From: Aquisalimonas lutea
GTDB lineage: Bacteria; Pseudomonadota; Gammaproteobacteria; Nitrococcales; Aquisalimonadaceae
Reading direction: 5' to 3'
Assembly (NCBI RefSeq): GCF_030409225.1
Contig: NZ_JAUFPK010000001.1
Location: forward strand, 1,586,733-1,650,732
Length of the DNA: 64,000 nucleotides
Made by a program: the position numbers and the translations under genes. Position 1 is the first letter of the stretch; every line of letters begins with the position of its first letter. Under the pieces are notes generated by a model. The model was not told the DNA's origin. It made no database searches and saw only the letters and a program-made list of their open reading frames with translations. Of this stretch, positions 21,982-34,016 are shown one piece after another.

Positions 21982-22147
21982 TGGCGCCGGTTTCCGGTCC
22001 CTACCGAACGGACGTTCTGTGAATCCGTACACGGACGGGGCTGCGTTCGGCGGATACAGTAGCGGGCGAACGTCGGGGCTGCGATGACGCCGTTGCACGG
22101 GTCCGTGCAAGCCCCGACACGGACCTCCCAGAACCGACCCGGAGAGC

Positions 22148-23185
22148 ATGCCGAGCGAAAGTTTCCAAACCGCACGCCGCCGGCATGCCCTGGTCGCACT
22201 GCTTGTCTTCACGATTCCCGCCAGCGCCCTGTTCCTGGCGCTGAATATCCACCAGGGTCTCGTGCTGTTGCCGCTCGGCAACCTCGCCCTCGGGCTTACG
22301 TCCGTGGGGTTGCTGCTGGCCAGTCGTCGCGGTCTGCCCCTCGTGCCCATTGCGACGGCGTATCTCCTGGCGCTCGTGGCGATGTTCCTGCTGGTCATGC
22401 TGCGCCCGGACGTTCATCCCAACGGCCATGTCTACATCACCTGCATTCCCGTCATCAGCTATATCCTGCTCGGCCCCGATCGCGGCTTGTGGCTAACGGT
22501 CGCATCGCTGATTGCCGGGGTTGCCGCGTACCTGGCAGGTGCCGGGGCACGACCGGAACTCATGCAGCCGGTGACGTTGCTGAACGCCGCAACGGTCATC
22601 CTGGGGATCTTCATCGTCTGCCACTTCTGGTCGCGCAGCCAGGCCGACGCAAATATGCTGCTCGCCGCCCGTTCCGAGACCGATCCCCTGACCGGGCTCG
22701 GCAACCGCAACGCGCTCGACCGGGCGTTCGGGAAGGAAAAGGCCCGCTGGGAGCGATCAGGCCATGCCGTATCGATCATTCTTCTCGATCTCGATCATTT
22801 CAAGCGCATCAATGACCACTACGGGCACGAGGCGGGTGACTCCATCCTGGTGGAGCTGGCAAGGCTCATGATGGCCCGGCTGCGACCGACGGATGCCGCG
22901 TTCCGCATCGGCGGCGAGGAGTTTCTCGTCGTTCTCCCGGATACCGATGCCGCCGGCGCGGCCACGCTCGCCGAGAATCTGCGGGTGCTGGTTGCCTCGA
23001 AGGCCATGCGAGTCGCCGGCGCAGAGGTCAATGTGACGTTCTCCGCCGGTATCGCCGAGCTGGGCCGCGACGGCACGGAATGGGCGCAACTGTATCGCTG
23101 CGCCGACGACCGGCTGTACGCGTGCAAGGCGGGAGGGAGAAACCGCATCCGTAGCGTTACGGCGGAGCCGCCGCGTACGGAGTAG
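22148..23185 (+). CDS. Membrane-anchored diguanylate cyclase
   Basis: 345 aa. The first ~165 residues contain five to six hydrophobic segments and no recognisable sensory motif. A GGDEF domain follows (~178-335) with DPLTGLGNRNALD, LDLDHFKRINDHYGHEAGD, intact RIGGEEF and an RPTD I-site five residues before it, so it should be an active, product-inhibited cyclase. The start follows CCGGAGAGC. It lies 166 bases downstream of the EAL phosphodiesterase in the same direction; the interval shows no clear terminator, so co-transcription is possible. Confidence 0.92.
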   Translation: MPSESFQTARRRHALVALLVFTIPASALFLALNIHQGLVLLPLGNLALGLTSVGLLLASRRGLPLVPIATAYLLALVAMFLLVMLRPDVHPNGHVYITCIPVISYILLGPDRGLWLTVASLIAGVAAYLAGAGARPELMQPVTLLNAATVILGIFIVCHFWSRSQADANMLLAARSETDPLTGLGNRNALDRAFGKEKARWERSGHAVSIILLDLDHFKRINDHYGHEAGDSILVELARLMMARLRPTDAAFRIGGEEFLVVLPDTDAAGAATLAENLRVLVASKAMRVAGAEVNVTFSAGIAELGRDGTEWAQLYRCADDRLYACKAGGRNRIRSVTAEPPRTE

Positions 23186-23228
23186 CCGTTCCCGGAGCAT
23201 CAGGCGTGCTCGGCGGCGGGAGCCGCCC

Positions 23229-23267
23229 GGAAACAGAAACAGCGGCCCCGGAACCCGGCGGCCGCTG
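23229..23267 (-). terminator. Terminator-like hairpin downstream of tRNA-Pro
   Basis: On the minus strand an 8-bp stem (arms 23260-23267 and 23240-23247, CAGCGGCC/GGCCGCTG) is followed by the T-rich run TTTCTGTTTCC. It starts 17 bases after the tRNA 3' end. Confidence 0.6.
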
Positions 23268-23283
23268 CTCATGCTCGCTGAAA

Positions 23284-23360
23284 TGGTCGGGGTGGCAGGA
23301 TTTGAACCTACGACCCCTGCCTCCCGAAGGCAGTGCTCTACCAGACTGAGCTACACCCCG
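23284..23360 (-). tRNA. tRNA-Pro (anticodon CGG)
   Basis: A complete 77-base cloverleaf with genomically encoded CCA. The acceptor stem is CGGGGTG/CACCCCG, D-stem GCTC/GAGC, anticodon stem CTGCC/GGCAG around loop TTCGGGA (anticodon CGG, reading CCG) and T-arm GTAGG-TTCAAAT-CCTGC. CCG is a heavily used proline codon in such GC-rich genomes. Confidence 0.97.
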
Positions 23361-23380
23361 TTGGAACCCGCTCGCGGGAG

Positions 23381-24376
23381 CTAGTGATCCCGCTCGACGC
23401 TGAATCGGGCCAGTGCTTCCATCGATCTCCGGTACGGCGACTCGGGCAGGCACCCGAGGCTATCGATGGCTTTCTGCGCTGCCTCATCTGCGAGGGCGCG
23501 AGTATAGGTGATCGCGCCGGTGGTTTCAATCGCGTCGAGAATGGTGTCGATGTCGTCCCGGCCGCCGTTCTCGATGGCGTGGCGGATGCTCTCCGCCTGC
23601 TCTGGGGTCCCGCGCCGCATGGCGTGGATCAGCGGCATGGTGGGCTTGCCCTCGGCCAGATCGTCGCCGATGTTCTTGCCCGTGGCGTCGGCATCGCCGG
23701 TGTAGTCCAGGGCATCGTCCACGAGCTGGAAGGCAGTGCCCAGTTGCCGGCCGTACTCGGCGAGATCCCGGCTGACGTCGTCCGGCTGCCCGGCGAGAAT
23801 GGCCCCCAGCTGCGTGGCCGCCTCGAACAGCGTGGCCGTCTTGCAGTAGATGACGTGCAGGTAGTTCTCTTCGGTGGTGTCCGGGTCGTGGATATTGAGC
23901 AGCTGCATGACCTCGCCCTGGGCGATGGTGCTGGTGGTCCGGGCCATGACGTCCATGACCGCCATGCTGCCGACGCTGACCATCATCTCGAAGGCCCGGG
24001 AATACAGGAAGTCGCCGACCAGCACGCTGGCCTGGTTGCCCCAGAGCTCGTTCGCGGTGGCCTGGCCGCGGCGCTTCTCCGAGGCATCCACGACGTCGTC
24101 GTGGAGCAGGGTGGCGGTGTGGATGAACTCCACCACGGCGGCGAGCTCGCGGTGATCGGCACCCTCATAGCCGCACGCGCGCGCGGACAGCAGCACCTGC
24201 AGCGGACGCAGGCGCTTGCCGCCGCTGTTGATGATATAGGCGCCGAGCTGGTTGATGAGCACCACGTCCGAGCGCAGACGCTCCTGGATCAGGGCATCCA
24301 CGGCCGACATGTCCTCCGCGAGAAGGGTGCGGATGTCGTCGATGGTAACCGCCTGCGAAGGGGACACAGCGTGCAT
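23381..24376 (-). CDS. ispB: Octaprenyl diphosphate synthase (polyprenyl synthetase)
   Basis: 331 aa trans-prenyltransferase that makes the side chain of ubiquinone. The first Asp-rich motif is LLHDDVVDASEKRRG and the second QLVDDALDYTGD; GGKRLRPLQVLLS and GNQASVLVGDFLYSRAF are family signatures. It is divergent from rplU-rpmA-obgE, the conserved gammaproteobacterial arrangement. A TTGACA-N17-TACTGT promoter lies at 24430-24458. Confidence 0.95.
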   Translation of the reverse strand: MHAVSPSQAVTIDDIRTLLAEDMSAVDALIQERLRSDVVLINQLGAYIINSGGKRLRPLQVLLSARACGYEGADHRELAAVVEFIHTATLLHDDVVDASEKRRGQATANELWGNQASVLVGDFLYSRAFEMMVSVGSMAVMDVMARTTSTIAQGEVMQLLNIHDPDTTEENYLHVIYCKTATLFEAATQLGAILAGQPDDVSRDLAEYGRQLGTAFQLVDDALDYTGDADATGKNIGDDLAEGKPTMPLIHAMRRGTPEQAESIRHAIENGGRDDIDTILDAIETTGAITYTRALADEAAQKAIDSLGCLPESPYRRSMEALARFSVERDH

Positions 24377-24429
24377 CTTCCGGAAACTGGCCTGTTGAGC
24401 CGCGCCGGACCGCCCGGCAGCGGAGTGTT

Positions 24430-24458
24430 ACAGTAGGTGCGGCCCCCGGGGGTGTCAA
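24430..24458 (-). promoter_or_regulatory. Candidate sigma-70 promoter for ispB
   Basis: Minus strand: perfect TTGACA (24458-24453), 17-base spacer, TACTGT (24435-24430, 3/6). It lies 54 bases upstream of the ispB start. Confidence 0.55.
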
Positions 24459-24488
24459 GAAACGCGATCACGGAACGCGCCGCCGCGT

Positions 24489-24517
24489 TTGACCTGCGGC
24501 CGCCATGTCGCTATGAT
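24489..24517 (+). promoter_or_regulatory. Sigma-70 promoter for rplU-rpmA
   Basis: TTGACC, 17-base spacer, TATGAT: 5/6 matches in each hexamer with optimal spacing, 60 bases upstream of rplU. It is divergent from the ispB promoter and about 30 bases from it. Confidence 0.75.
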
Positions 24518-24576
24518 CTCGCGTCTTCTCAAGAGCGTTTCTTTGCAGTAATCAAGCGACGGAGACTAAACGGACC

Positions 24577-24891
24577 ATGTACGCCGTGATCAAGACCGGA
24601 GGCAAGCAGTATCGCGTCTCCGAAGGGGATATCCTTCGCGTCGAGAAGCTGGACGCCGAAGCGGGTTCGTCCATCGAGTTCGACCAGGTGCTGCTGGTCT
24701 CCGACGGTGACGACGTGAAGATCGGCGCACCGGTGCTCGAGGGCGGCAAGGTCCAGGCCGAAGTCACCGACGCGGGCAAGGGCGAGAAGGTGCGGATCGT
24801 CAAGTTCAAGCGCCGCCAGAACTACCGGCGCATGAAGGGGCACCGCCAGCCCTACACCGAGGTGAAGATCACCGGGATCTCGGCAGGCTGA
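24577..24891 (+). CDS. rplU: 50S ribosomal protein L21
   Basis: 104 aa, normal length. [18 protein letters not shown] at the N-terminus and [22 protein letters not shown] at the C-terminus are the L21 signatures. First gene of the rplU-rpmA pair; rpmA follows after 16 bases. Confidence 0.99.
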   Translation: MYAVIKTGGKQYRVSEGDILRVEKLDAEAGSSIEFDQVLLVSDGDDVKIGAPVLEGGKVQAEVTDAGKGEKVRIVKFKRRQNYRRMKGHRQPYTEVKITGISAG

Positions 24892-24907
24892 ATTCCAGGA
24901 GCAGGTT

Positions 24908-25165
24908 ATGGCACACAAGAAGGCAGGCGGCAGTACCCGTAACGGGCGCGACTCCGAGTCAAAGCGCCTTGGCGTCAAGCGCTTCGGCGGGCAGGAAGTG
25001 ATCCCCGGCAACATCCTGGTGCGCCAGCGCGGCACGCATTTCCACGCGGGCGAGGGCGTCGGGATCGGTCGTGATCACACGCTGTTCGCCAAGGTCGGCG
25101 GGCAGGTGGTGTTCGAGCGCAAGGGCGCGCGCAACCGCAAGTACGTGAGCGTGCGCAGCCACTGA
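24908..25165 (+). CDS. rpmA: 50S ribosomal protein L27
   Basis: 85 aa. It begins [20 protein letters not shown], the invariant N-terminus that reaches the peptidyl transferase centre, and contains [34 protein letters not shown] ribosome-binding site precedes it. A rho-independent terminator follows. Confidence 0.99.
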   Translation: MAHKKAGGSTRNGRDSESKRLGVKRFGGQEVIPGNILVRQRGTHFHAGEGVGIGRDHTLFAKVGGQVVFERKGARNRKYVSVRSH

Positions 25166-25183
25166 TCGGCACCAATGCGCTGA

Positions 25184-27447
<2,264 letters not shown>

Positions 27448-27464
27448 GCCTCCCGGGGGCAACG

Positions 27465-27495
27465 AAAAAACCGCCGCTTCCGGGGGAAGCGGCGG
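27465..27495 (-). terminator. Rho-independent terminator of rpsT (also between convergent proB)
   Basis: An 11-bp perfect stem CCGCCGCTTCC/GGAAGCGGCGG with a 3-base loop; on the minus strand it runs directly into six Ts. It is an intrinsic terminator for rpsT and may also stop proB read-through. Confidence 0.93.
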
Positions 27496-27522
27496 CAGGG
27501 AATCCGTCGGTGGCGCTGGCTG

Positions 27523-27786
27523 TCAGCCGAGAGCGCGGATGCGCGCGTTCAGGCGGCTCTTGTGCCGCGCGGCCTTGTTCTTGTGCACGATGCCCTTGGT
27601 GGCCATGCGGTCGATGAGCGGCACCGCCGTCTTGTAGGCCTCTTCCGCACGCTGCTTGTCCCCGGCCTTGACGGCCTTGAGGACGTTCTTGATCTGCGTG
27701 CGCATCATCGTCCGACGCGACTTGTTGTGAATGCGGTTCACGTCGTTCTGACGGGCACGTTTCCGTGCTTGCGGCGTGTTGGCCAA
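27523..27786 (-). CDS. rpsT: 30S ribosomal protein S20 (TTG start)
   Basis: 87 aa: [15 protein letters not shown], then [17 protein letters not shown] and a basic C-terminus ([19 protein letters not shown]), normal for S20. The start codon is TTG, seven bases after AGGAG. E. coli rpsT also starts at UUG, where the weak start is part of autogenous control, so the choice appears conserved. Divergent from murJ. Confidence 0.97.
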   Translation of the reverse strand: MANTPQARKRARQNDVNRIHNKSRRTMMRTQIKNVLKAVKAGDKQRAEEAYKTAVPLIDRMATKGIVHKNKAARHKSRLNARIRALG

Positions 27787-27831
27787 GGTTCAGCTCCTGA
27801 CGATGTTCATCACGTTCCGGAAAGGCCCGGT

Positions 27832-27860
27832 AATATGCGGATTTCGACCGCTCGTGTCAA
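27832..27860 (-). promoter_or_regulatory. Candidate sigma-70 promoter for rpsT
   Basis: Minus strand: perfect TTGACA (27860-27855), 17-base spacer, CATATT (27837-27832, 4/6), 46 bases upstream of the TTG start. Confidence 0.6.
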
Positions 27861-27867
27861 GCGGAGC

Positions 27868-27895
27868 TTGGCCCGCGGTCCTGGCCTGCTATGAT
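27868..27895 (+). promoter_or_regulatory. Candidate sigma-70 promoter for murJ
   Basis: TTGGCC, 16-base spacer, TATGAT (4/6 and 5/6), about 40 bases upstream of murJ and back to back with the rpsT promoter. Confidence 0.5.
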
Positions 27896-27936
27896 GCGCG
27901 GTTTTCGGGGGTACTCTGGCCCGGGAGCGGGATCTG

Positions 27937-29538
27937 ATGGCGCGGGTTGACGGCGACGAGCGGGCGGACGGCGCGAAGGCCGGAGGCAGGAGCCTGTTCC
28001 GCTCGACGGCGGTATTCGGCGGCCTGACCATGATCTCCCGGGTCCTGGGGCTGGCGCGGGACGTGGTGCTGGCGTCCGTGTTCGGTTCCAGCGCCGCCAC
28101 GGACGCCTTCTTCGTGGCGTTCAAGATCCCCAACTTCATGCGCCGCCTGTTCGCCGAGGGCGCATTCTCCCACGCCTTCGTGCCGGTGCTCTCGGAGTAC
28201 CGCACCGAGCGCGACGAGCCGGCGGTGCGCGCCCTGGTCGGCCGGGCGTCCGGGGTACTGCTGGCGATCCTGCTGGTGCTCACCGTGGCGGCGGTGCTGG
28301 GCGCCGAGTACCTGGTCATGGTGTTCGCGCCGGGCTTTACCGACGAGCCCGAGACCTTCCGCATGGCCGCGGACATGCTGCGCATTACCTTCCCCTATCT
28401 GCTGTTCATCTCCCTGGTGGCCTGCGCCCAGGGGGTGCTCAACACCTACGGGCGGTTCGGGCCGCCGGCATTCGCCCCGGTGCTGCTGAACCTGGTGCTC
28501 ATCGCCAGCGCCTGGTGGTGGACCGCCTGGTTCGACGAGCCCATCCGCGCCCTGGCCTGGGGCGTGTTTATCGCCGGCATCGCCCAGCTGCTGCTGATGC
28601 TGCCCTATCTCCGGGCCGTGGGCATGCTGACCCTGCCGCGGCCGAGCTGGCGCGACTCCGGCGTGCGCCGCATCATGCGGCTGATGCTGCCGGCGATCTT
28701 CGGCTCGTCGGTGGCCCAGATCAACCTGCTGGTGGATACCATTCTCGCCTCGTTCCTGATGACGGGCAGCGTGAGCTGGCTGTACTACTCGGACCGGCTC
28801 ATGGAGTTCCCGCTGGGGGTGTTCGGGGTGGCCCTGGGAACGGTGATCCTGCCGCGGCTGTCCGGGGAGCACGCGGCCCGCACCCCGGAGCAGTTCTCGC
28901 GCACGCTGGACTGGGCGCTGCGCTGGGCCATGCTGATCGCCGTCCCGGCCACCGTGGGCCTGGTGGTGATGGCGGGGCCGATCCTGGCGACGTTGTTCCA
29001 GCACGGCGCGTTCACCCCGTCCGACGTGCGCGCGGCATCGCTGAGTGTTATCGCCTACGCGCTGGGCCTGCACGGTTTCATCCTGGTGAAGGTGCTGTCG
29101 CCGGGCTATTTCGCGCGCCAGGACATGCGCACGCCGGTACAGTGCGCAGCCGCCAGCATGGTCTGTAACATGGTGCTCAGCACCACTGCCGTGTGGCTGC
29201 TCATCGGCACCGGTGTCGGTCATGCGGCCCTGGCGCTGGCCACCGGCATCGCGGCGAGCATCAATGCCGCGCTGCTTTTCGCGGGCCTGCGCCGGCGCGG
29301 CATCTATACGCCGGGCGCCGGCTGGTGGGCGCTGCTGGCACGGATCGGCGCCGCCGCGGGCATCATGGGCGGTGTCCTGTGGTTCGCGGTGGCGGACCTG
29401 CCGGCGTGGATCGACGGCACGGTGCCCGAGCGCGCGGGCGCCCTGGCCGGGTGGCTGCTCCTGGGCATGGTGCTCTACGCCGGCGTCCTGCTGCTGCTGG
29501 GGCTGCGGCCGCGCACGCTCCGGGAGCCGGCGGCGTGA
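27937..29538 (+). CDS. murJ: Lipid II flippase MurJ (MviN)
   Basis: 533 aa with about 14 hydrophobic segments, MOP superfamily. The N-terminus SLFRSTAVFGGLTMISRVLGLARDVVLA and KIPNFMRRLFAEGAFSHAFVPVLSEY are MurJ signatures; the functional arginines in SRVLGLARD and the R of NFMRRL are present. It flips lipid II for peptidoglycan synthesis. It begins the murJ-ribF-ileS-lspA cluster. Confidence 0.97.
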   Translation: MARVDGDERADGAKAGGRSLFRSTAVFGGLTMISRVLGLARDVVLASVFGSSAATDAFFVAFKIPNFMRRLFAEGAFSHAFVPVLSEYRTERDEPAVRALVGRASGVLLAILLVLTVAAVLGAEYLVMVFAPGFTDEPETFRMAADMLRITFPYLLFISLVACAQGVLNTYGRFGPPAFAPVLLNLVLIASAWWWTAWFDEPIRALAWGVFIAGIAQLLLMLPYLRAVGMLTLPRPSWRDSGVRRIMRLMLPAIFGSSVAQINLLVDTILASFLMTGSVSWLYYSDRLMEFPLGVFGVALGTVILPRLSGEHAARTPEQFSRTLDWALRWAMLIAVPATVGLVVMAGPILATLFQHGAFTPSDVRAASLSVIAYALGLHGFILVKVLSPGYFARQDMRTPVQCAAASMVCNMVLSTTAVWLLIGTGVGHAALALATGIAASINAALLFAGLRRRGIYTPGAGWWALLARIGAAAGIMGGVLWFAVADLPAWIDGTVPERAGALAGWLLLGMVLYAGVLLLLGLRPRTLREPAA

Positions 29539-29557
29539 TCCCGGCAAGCGAGGCGTC

Positions 29558-30481
29558 ATGGAACTGATCCGCGGACCCTACAACCTGGCGCCCCGGCACC
29601 GGGGGTGCGTTGCCACCATCGGCAACTTCGACGGCGTGCACCTGGGCCATCAGGCGATCCTGCGCCGTCTGCGCGAGGCCGGGGACCGGCTCGGTCTGCC
29701 GACGCTGGTCATGAGCTTCGAGCCGCACCCGCTGGAGGTCTTCCGCCCCGGGGAAGCCCCCGCCCGCATCACGCCGCTGCGGGACAAGGCCCGGGCGCTG
29801 GCGGCGGCGGGGGTCGACCGGTTCCTGTGCATGCCGTTCCGGCCCGGCCTGGCGGCCATGACGCCGCAGGCGTTCATCGATGAGCTGCTGATCGGGCGGC
29901 TGGGCGTGCATTTTCTCATCGTCGGCGACGACTTCCGTTTCGGGCGCAATCGCTCCGGGGATTTCGACACCCTGCGCGAGGCCAGCGCGACCCGCGGTTT
30001 CGAGCTGGAGCGCACGCCCACCTACCAGGTGGACGGCGCCCGGGTCAGCAGCACCCGGGTGCGGCAGGCCCTGGCCGCCGGCGACCTGGCCGGGGCCGAG
30101 CGGCTGCTGGGGCACCCGTACACGCTGTCCGGGCGTGTGGTGCACGGTGACCGCATCGGGCGCGAGCTGGGCTTCCCCACGGCCAACATCCGGCTGCGCC
30201 GGCGGCCGACCATGGACGCGATCCTGGTGGCCGATGTCGACCTTGGCGACGGCCCGCGCCCCGGCATCGCCAGCATGGGAACGCGCCCGTCCGTGGGCGG
30301 CAGGAAGGCCTTGCTGGAGGTGTACCTGCTGGACTACAGCGGCAGCCTCTACGGCCGGCACCTGCAGGTTACGTTCCGGCACTGGCTGCGCGGGCAGGAG
30401 CACTACGACTCCCTGGACGCACTGCGCGGCCAGATCGCCCGGGACGTGGAAGCCGCGCGGGCCTGGTACGGCCTTTCATAG
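29558..30481 (+). CDS. ribF: Bifunctional riboflavin kinase / FAD synthetase RibF
   Basis: 307 aa from MELIRGPYNL. The FAD synthetase domain (~15-180) has TIGNFDGVHLGHQ and VGDDFRFGRNRSGDF; the riboflavin kinase domain (~183-305) has VVHGDRIGRELGFPTANI and SMGTRPSVGG. It converts riboflavin to FMN and FAD. It lies 19 bases after murJ. Confidence 0.96.
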   Translation: MELIRGPYNLAPRHRGCVATIGNFDGVHLGHQAILRRLREAGDRLGLPTLVMSFEPHPLEVFRPGEAPARITPLRDKARALAAAGVDRFLCMPFRPGLAAMTPQAFIDELLIGRLGVHFLIVGDDFRFGRNRSGDFDTLREASATRGFELERTPTYQVDGARVSSTRVRQALAAGDLAGAERLLGHPYTLSGRVVHGDRIGRELGFPTANIRLRRRPTMDAILVADVDLGDGPRPGIASMGTRPSVGGRKALLEVYLLDYSGSLYGRHLQVTFRHWLRGQEHYDSLDALRGQIARDVEAARAWYGLS

Positions 30482-30588
30482 CGTTGCGTGCAGGGAACGG
30501 ATTCCTCACGGCGCGGCGGCGCGATCTGGTACACTTTTCGGTTCATGTGCGCCCTTGAATCAACGACGGCACAGGCATTCCGGAGCGA

Positions 30589-33429
30589 GTGGTGAGCGAC
30601 TACAAACACACCCTGAACCTGCCCAGTACCGATTTCCCCATGCGCGGCAACCTGGCCAAGCGCGAGCCGGAGATGCTGCAGCGGTGGGAATCCATGGATC
30701 TCTACAGCCATATCCGCGAGGCGCGGGCCGGGCGGGATACGTTCATCCTGCATGACGGCCCTCCGTACGCTAACGGCGAGATCCATATCGGCCATGCCGT
30801 CAACAAGATCCTCAAGGACGTCATCGTCAAGAGCCGCACGCTGGACGGCTACGACGCGCCGTACGTGCCGGGCTGGGACTGCCACGGCCTGCCCATCGAG
30901 CTCAAGGTCGAGCACGACATCGGCAAGGCCGGCGAGGACGTCAGCCTGCGGGAGTTCCGTGATGCCTGCCGGGCCTTCGCGCTGCGCCAGGTGGACACCC
31001 AGCGCCAGGACTTCAAGCGCCTGGGCGTGCTGGGTGACTGGGAGCGGCCGTACCTGACCATGGACTACCGCACCGAGGCCAACATTCTCCGCGCTCTGGG
31101 GCGGATCATGGCGCGGGGCCACATGGACCGCGGCTTCAAGCCCGTGCACTGGTGTGCCGACTGCGGCTCCGCCCTGGCCGAGGCCGAGGTGGAGTACCAC
31201 GACCACACCTCGCCCGCCATCGACGTCCGCTACGCCGTGGTGGACCGGGATGATTTCGCCCGCCGCACGGAGATCGACGCCGCGGTGATCGCCGGCGTGC
31301 GCGTGTCCGTGCCCATCTGGACCACCACGCCCTGGACGCTGCCCGCCAGTCGTGCGGTCACCCTGCATCCCGAGCTGGACTACCGGCTGCTGCTGGTGGA
31401 GCACGAGGGCGAGCGCGAGGTCCTGCTGCTGGTGGACGGCGCCGAGGAAGAGGCGCTCGCCCGCTACGGCATGGCGGAGGTCGACGAGCTGGCCCGGGTG
31501 TCCGGCACGGCCCTGGAAGGGGCCCGGCTGCAGCATCCGTTCCTGGAGCAGGTGGTCCCGGTGACGCTGGGCGAGCACGTCACCACCGAGAGCGGCACGG
31601 GTGCCGTGCACACCGCACCCGGGCACGGCCAGGAAGACTACGTGGTGGGGCAGGCATACGGCCTGGAGGTGGCCAACCCGGTGGGCGACGACGGCCGCTT
31701 CCTCCCCGATACCCCGCATTTCGCCGGCCAGTTCGCCTTCGATGCCAACCGCAGCATCGTCGACCTGCTCCACGAGCGCGGCGCGCTGCTGGCGCACGTG
31801 CAGTACCGGCACAGCTACCCGTGCTGCTGGCGCCACAAGACGCCCATCCTGTTCCGGGCCACGCCCCAGTGGTTCATCAACCTGGAGCGGGCGGGGCTGC
31901 GGGAGAAGGCCCTGGGCGCGATCAGCGAGGTGCAGTGGATGCCCGCCTGGGGCGAGGCGCGCATCGACGGCATGGTGCGCAACCGGCCGGACTGGTGCAT
32001 CTCCCGCCAGCGCAACTGGGGCGTGCCCATCGCGCTGTTCGTGGACAAGCGCACCGGCGAGCCCCACCCGGACACGCCGAAGCTGCTGGAGCAGGTGGCG
32101 CAGCGCATGGAGGCCGACGGCATCGACGCCTGGTACGACATCGAGCCGCAGGAGCTGCTCGGCGGCGAGGCCGGGCAGTACGAGAAGGTGCGGGATATCC
32201 TGGACGTGTGGTTCGACTCCGGCGTGACCCACGCCACCGTCCTGGAGGGCGACGAGCGCTTCCGCGTGCCGGCGGATCTGTACCTGGAGGGCTCCGACCA
32301 GCACCGCGGCTGGTTCCAGTCGTCGCTGCTCACCTCGGTAGCCATGCGCGATGCGGCGCCGTACCGGGGCGTGCTGACCCACGGCTTCACCGTGGACGCC
32401 GAGGGGCGCAAGATGTCCAAGTCCATGGGCAACGTCATCGCGCCCCAGGAAGTGATGAGCAAGCTGGGCGCCGACGTGCTGCGGCTGTGGGTGACCTCCG
32501 CCGATTACAGCGGCGAGCTGGCGGTGTCCGACGACATCCTCAAGCGCACCGCCGATGCCTATCGCCGGATCCGCAACACCGCCCGCTTCCTGCTGGGCAA
32601 TCTCGCCGGCTTCGATCCCGCGCGGGACCAGGTGGCCCCGGAGCGCATGCTGGCCTTCGACCGCTGGGCCGTGGACCGGGCGCTGCAGGCCCAGGACGAG
32701 ATCGTCCGCTGCTACGACCGCTACGAGTTCCACCGGATCTACCACCGCATCCACAATTTCTGTGCCGTGGACATGGGCAGCCTGTACCTGGACGTCACCA
32801 AGGACCGGCAGTACACGACCCCCGCCGACAGCCTGGCGCGGCGGTCCTGCCAGACGGCCATGTACCACATCCTCGAGGCCCTGGTGCGCTGGATCGCACC
32901 CATCCTGAGCTTTACCGCGGACGAGATCTGGCAGCACCTCCCCGGCGAGCGGGACGTCACGGTGTTCACCGCCGAGTGGTACCACCGCCTCGTGCCGCTG
33001 GACGGCGCCGACGGCTTCGATCGCGGGTTCTGGGACCAGGTGACCGCGGTCCGCGAGGCCGTGGCCCGGGAGCTGGAAGCCCTGCGCGCGGACAACCATA
33101 TCGGCGCGTCCCTGGACGCCGAGGTGGACCTCTACTGCCAACCGGCGCTGCTGGAGCGGCTGCAGCAGCTGGGCGACGAGCTGCGCTTCCTGCTCATCAC
33201 CTCCGAGGCACGCCTGCACCCGGCGGCGGAGATGCCGGCCGGTGCCGCTCGCGCCGGCCTCGACGACGACGGCGAGCTGGGGATCCGGGCAGTGCGGTCA
33301 CCGCACGAGAAGTGCGCGCGCTGCTGGCATCGCCGGCCGGATGTCGGTGACCACGCCGGGCACCCCGAGCTGTGCGGGCGTTGCGTTGCCAACGTGGACG
33401 CCGACGGCGAAGTGCGCAGCGTCGCCTGA
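30589..33429 (+). CDS. ileS: Isoleucyl-tRNA synthetase
   Basis: 946 aa class I synthetase. The HIGH motif is in [24 protein letters not shown] is in [10 protein letters not shown], the editing domain (CP1) includes [12 protein letters not shown] and [12 protein letters not shown], and the C-terminal zinc site is CARCWHR...CGRC. It starts at GTG (30589, or the next GTG at 30592), within GAGCGA context and 107 bases after ribF. lspA follows after five bases. Confidence 0.98.
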   Translation: MVSDYKHTLNLPSTDFPMRGNLAKREPEMLQRWESMDLYSHIREARAGRDTFILHDGPPYANGEIHIGHAVNKILKDVIVKSRTLDGYDAPYVPGWDCHGLPIELKVEHDIGKAGEDVSLREFRDACRAFALRQVDTQRQDFKRLGVLGDWERPYLTMDYRTEANILRALGRIMARGHMDRGFKPVHWCADCGSALAEAEVEYHDHTSPAIDVRYAVVDRDDFARRTEIDAAVIAGVRVSVPIWTTTPWTLPASRAVTLHPELDYRLLLVEHEGEREVLLLVDGAEEEALARYGMAEVDELARVSGTALEGARLQHPFLEQVVPVTLGEHVTTESGTGAVHTAPGHGQEDYVVGQAYGLEVANPVGDDGRFLPDTPHFAGQFAFDANRSIVDLLHERGALLAHVQYRHSYPCCWRHKTPILFRATPQWFINLERAGLREKALGAISEVQWMPAWGEARIDGMVRNRPDWCISRQRNWGVPIALFVDKRTGEPHPDTPKLLEQVAQRMEADGIDAWYDIEPQELLGGEAGQYEKVRDILDVWFDSGVTHATVLEGDERFRVPADLYLEGSDQHRGWFQSSLLTSVAMRDAAPYRGVLTHGFTVDAEGRKMSKSMGNVIAPQEVMSKLGADVLRLWVTSADYSGELAVSDDILKRTADAYRRIRNTARFLLGNLAGFDPARDQVAPERMLAFDRWAVDRALQAQDEIVRCYDRYEFHRIYHRIHNFCAVDMGSLYLDVTKDRQYTTPADSLARRSCQTAMYHILEALVRWIAPILSFTADEIWQHLPGERDVTVFTAEWYHRLVPLDGADGFDRGFWDQVTAVREAVARELEALRADNHIGASLDAEVDLYCQPALLERLQQLGDELRFLLITSEARLHPAAEMPAGAARAGLDDDGELGIRAVRSPHEKCARCWHRRPDVGDHAGHPELCGRCVANVDADGEVRSVA

Positions 33430-33434
33430 ACGTC

Positions 33435-33917
33435 ATGGGTGTACGCCTGCCCCTGTGGAGTGCCATCGCCATCGGCGTCGTGGTGGTGGATCAGCTCTCC
33501 AAGCTTGCCGCCCAGGCGTTCCTCGGCTATCACGAGCCCGTGGGGCTGCTGCCCGTTCTCAACCTCACCCTCAGCTACAACCCCGGGGCGGCGTTCAGCC
33601 TGCTGGGCAAGGCCGGCGGCTGGCAGCGCTGGCTGTTCATGGCGTTCGCCCTGGCGGTCAGCGTGTTCCTGGTTGCCTGGCTGCGGCGCCTGCCGCCCGG
33701 CGAGCGCTGGCAGACGTGGGGGCTGGCGCTGATCCTCGGCGGTGCGGTGGGCAATGTCATCGACCGCGTGGCCTACGGTCACGTGGTCGATTTCATCCAC
33801 GTCTACTGGCGCGACTGGCACTACCCCATCTTCAATGTCGCCGATTCCGCCATCACCGTGGGGGTCGTGGTCGTGCTCATCCATGCGTTCTTCCTGGACG
33901 GCCGGAGAACAGCGTAG
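33435..33917 (+). CDS. lspA: Lipoprotein signal peptidase (signal peptidase II)
   Basis: 160 aa from MGVRLPLWSAI; the open frame upstream lies inside ileS. Four hydrophobic segments. LspA removes signal peptides from prolipoproteins. The catalytic aspartates are in GNVIDRV and FNVADSAIT, and VVDQLSK plus YNPGAAFSLL are conserved. Potential clients here include the lipoproteins at 53.3, 58.9 and 63.3 kb. Confidence 0.97.
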   Translation: MGVRLPLWSAIAIGVVVVDQLSKLAAQAFLGYHEPVGLLPVLNLTLSYNPGAAFSLLGKAGGWQRWLFMAFALAVSVFLVAWLRRLPPGERWQTWGLALILGGAVGNVIDRVAYGHVVDFIHVYWRDWHYPIFNVADSAITVGVVVVLIHAFFLDGRRTA

Positions 33918-33948
33918 CCGGCCTCGCCGTGACGCCGGCGGCCGGGAC

Positions 33949-33972
33949 TGTGGGAGGGGCTTCAGCCCCGAC
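33949..33972 (+). repeat. REP-like palindromic element (copy 1)
   Basis: TGTGGGAGGGGCTTCAGCCCCGAC: a short lead followed by the imperfect hairpin GGGGCTTCAGCCCC, the form of bacterial REP sequences (GTAGGAGCGGCTTCAGCCGCGAC type). It lies 31 bases after lspA. An inverted second copy lies beyond ispH at 35061-35083. Confidence 0.75.
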
Positions 33973-34016
33973 GGCAGCTGATGCTCGCCGGTCCCTGCCG
34001 CACTGTATCCGTCGTT

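Noticed and set aside
30403-33219. 938-codon open frame opposite ileS
   Set aside because: Complete antisense shadow of ileS, driven by codon-position GC bias; His/Val/Leu-rich with no motif or ribosome-binding site.
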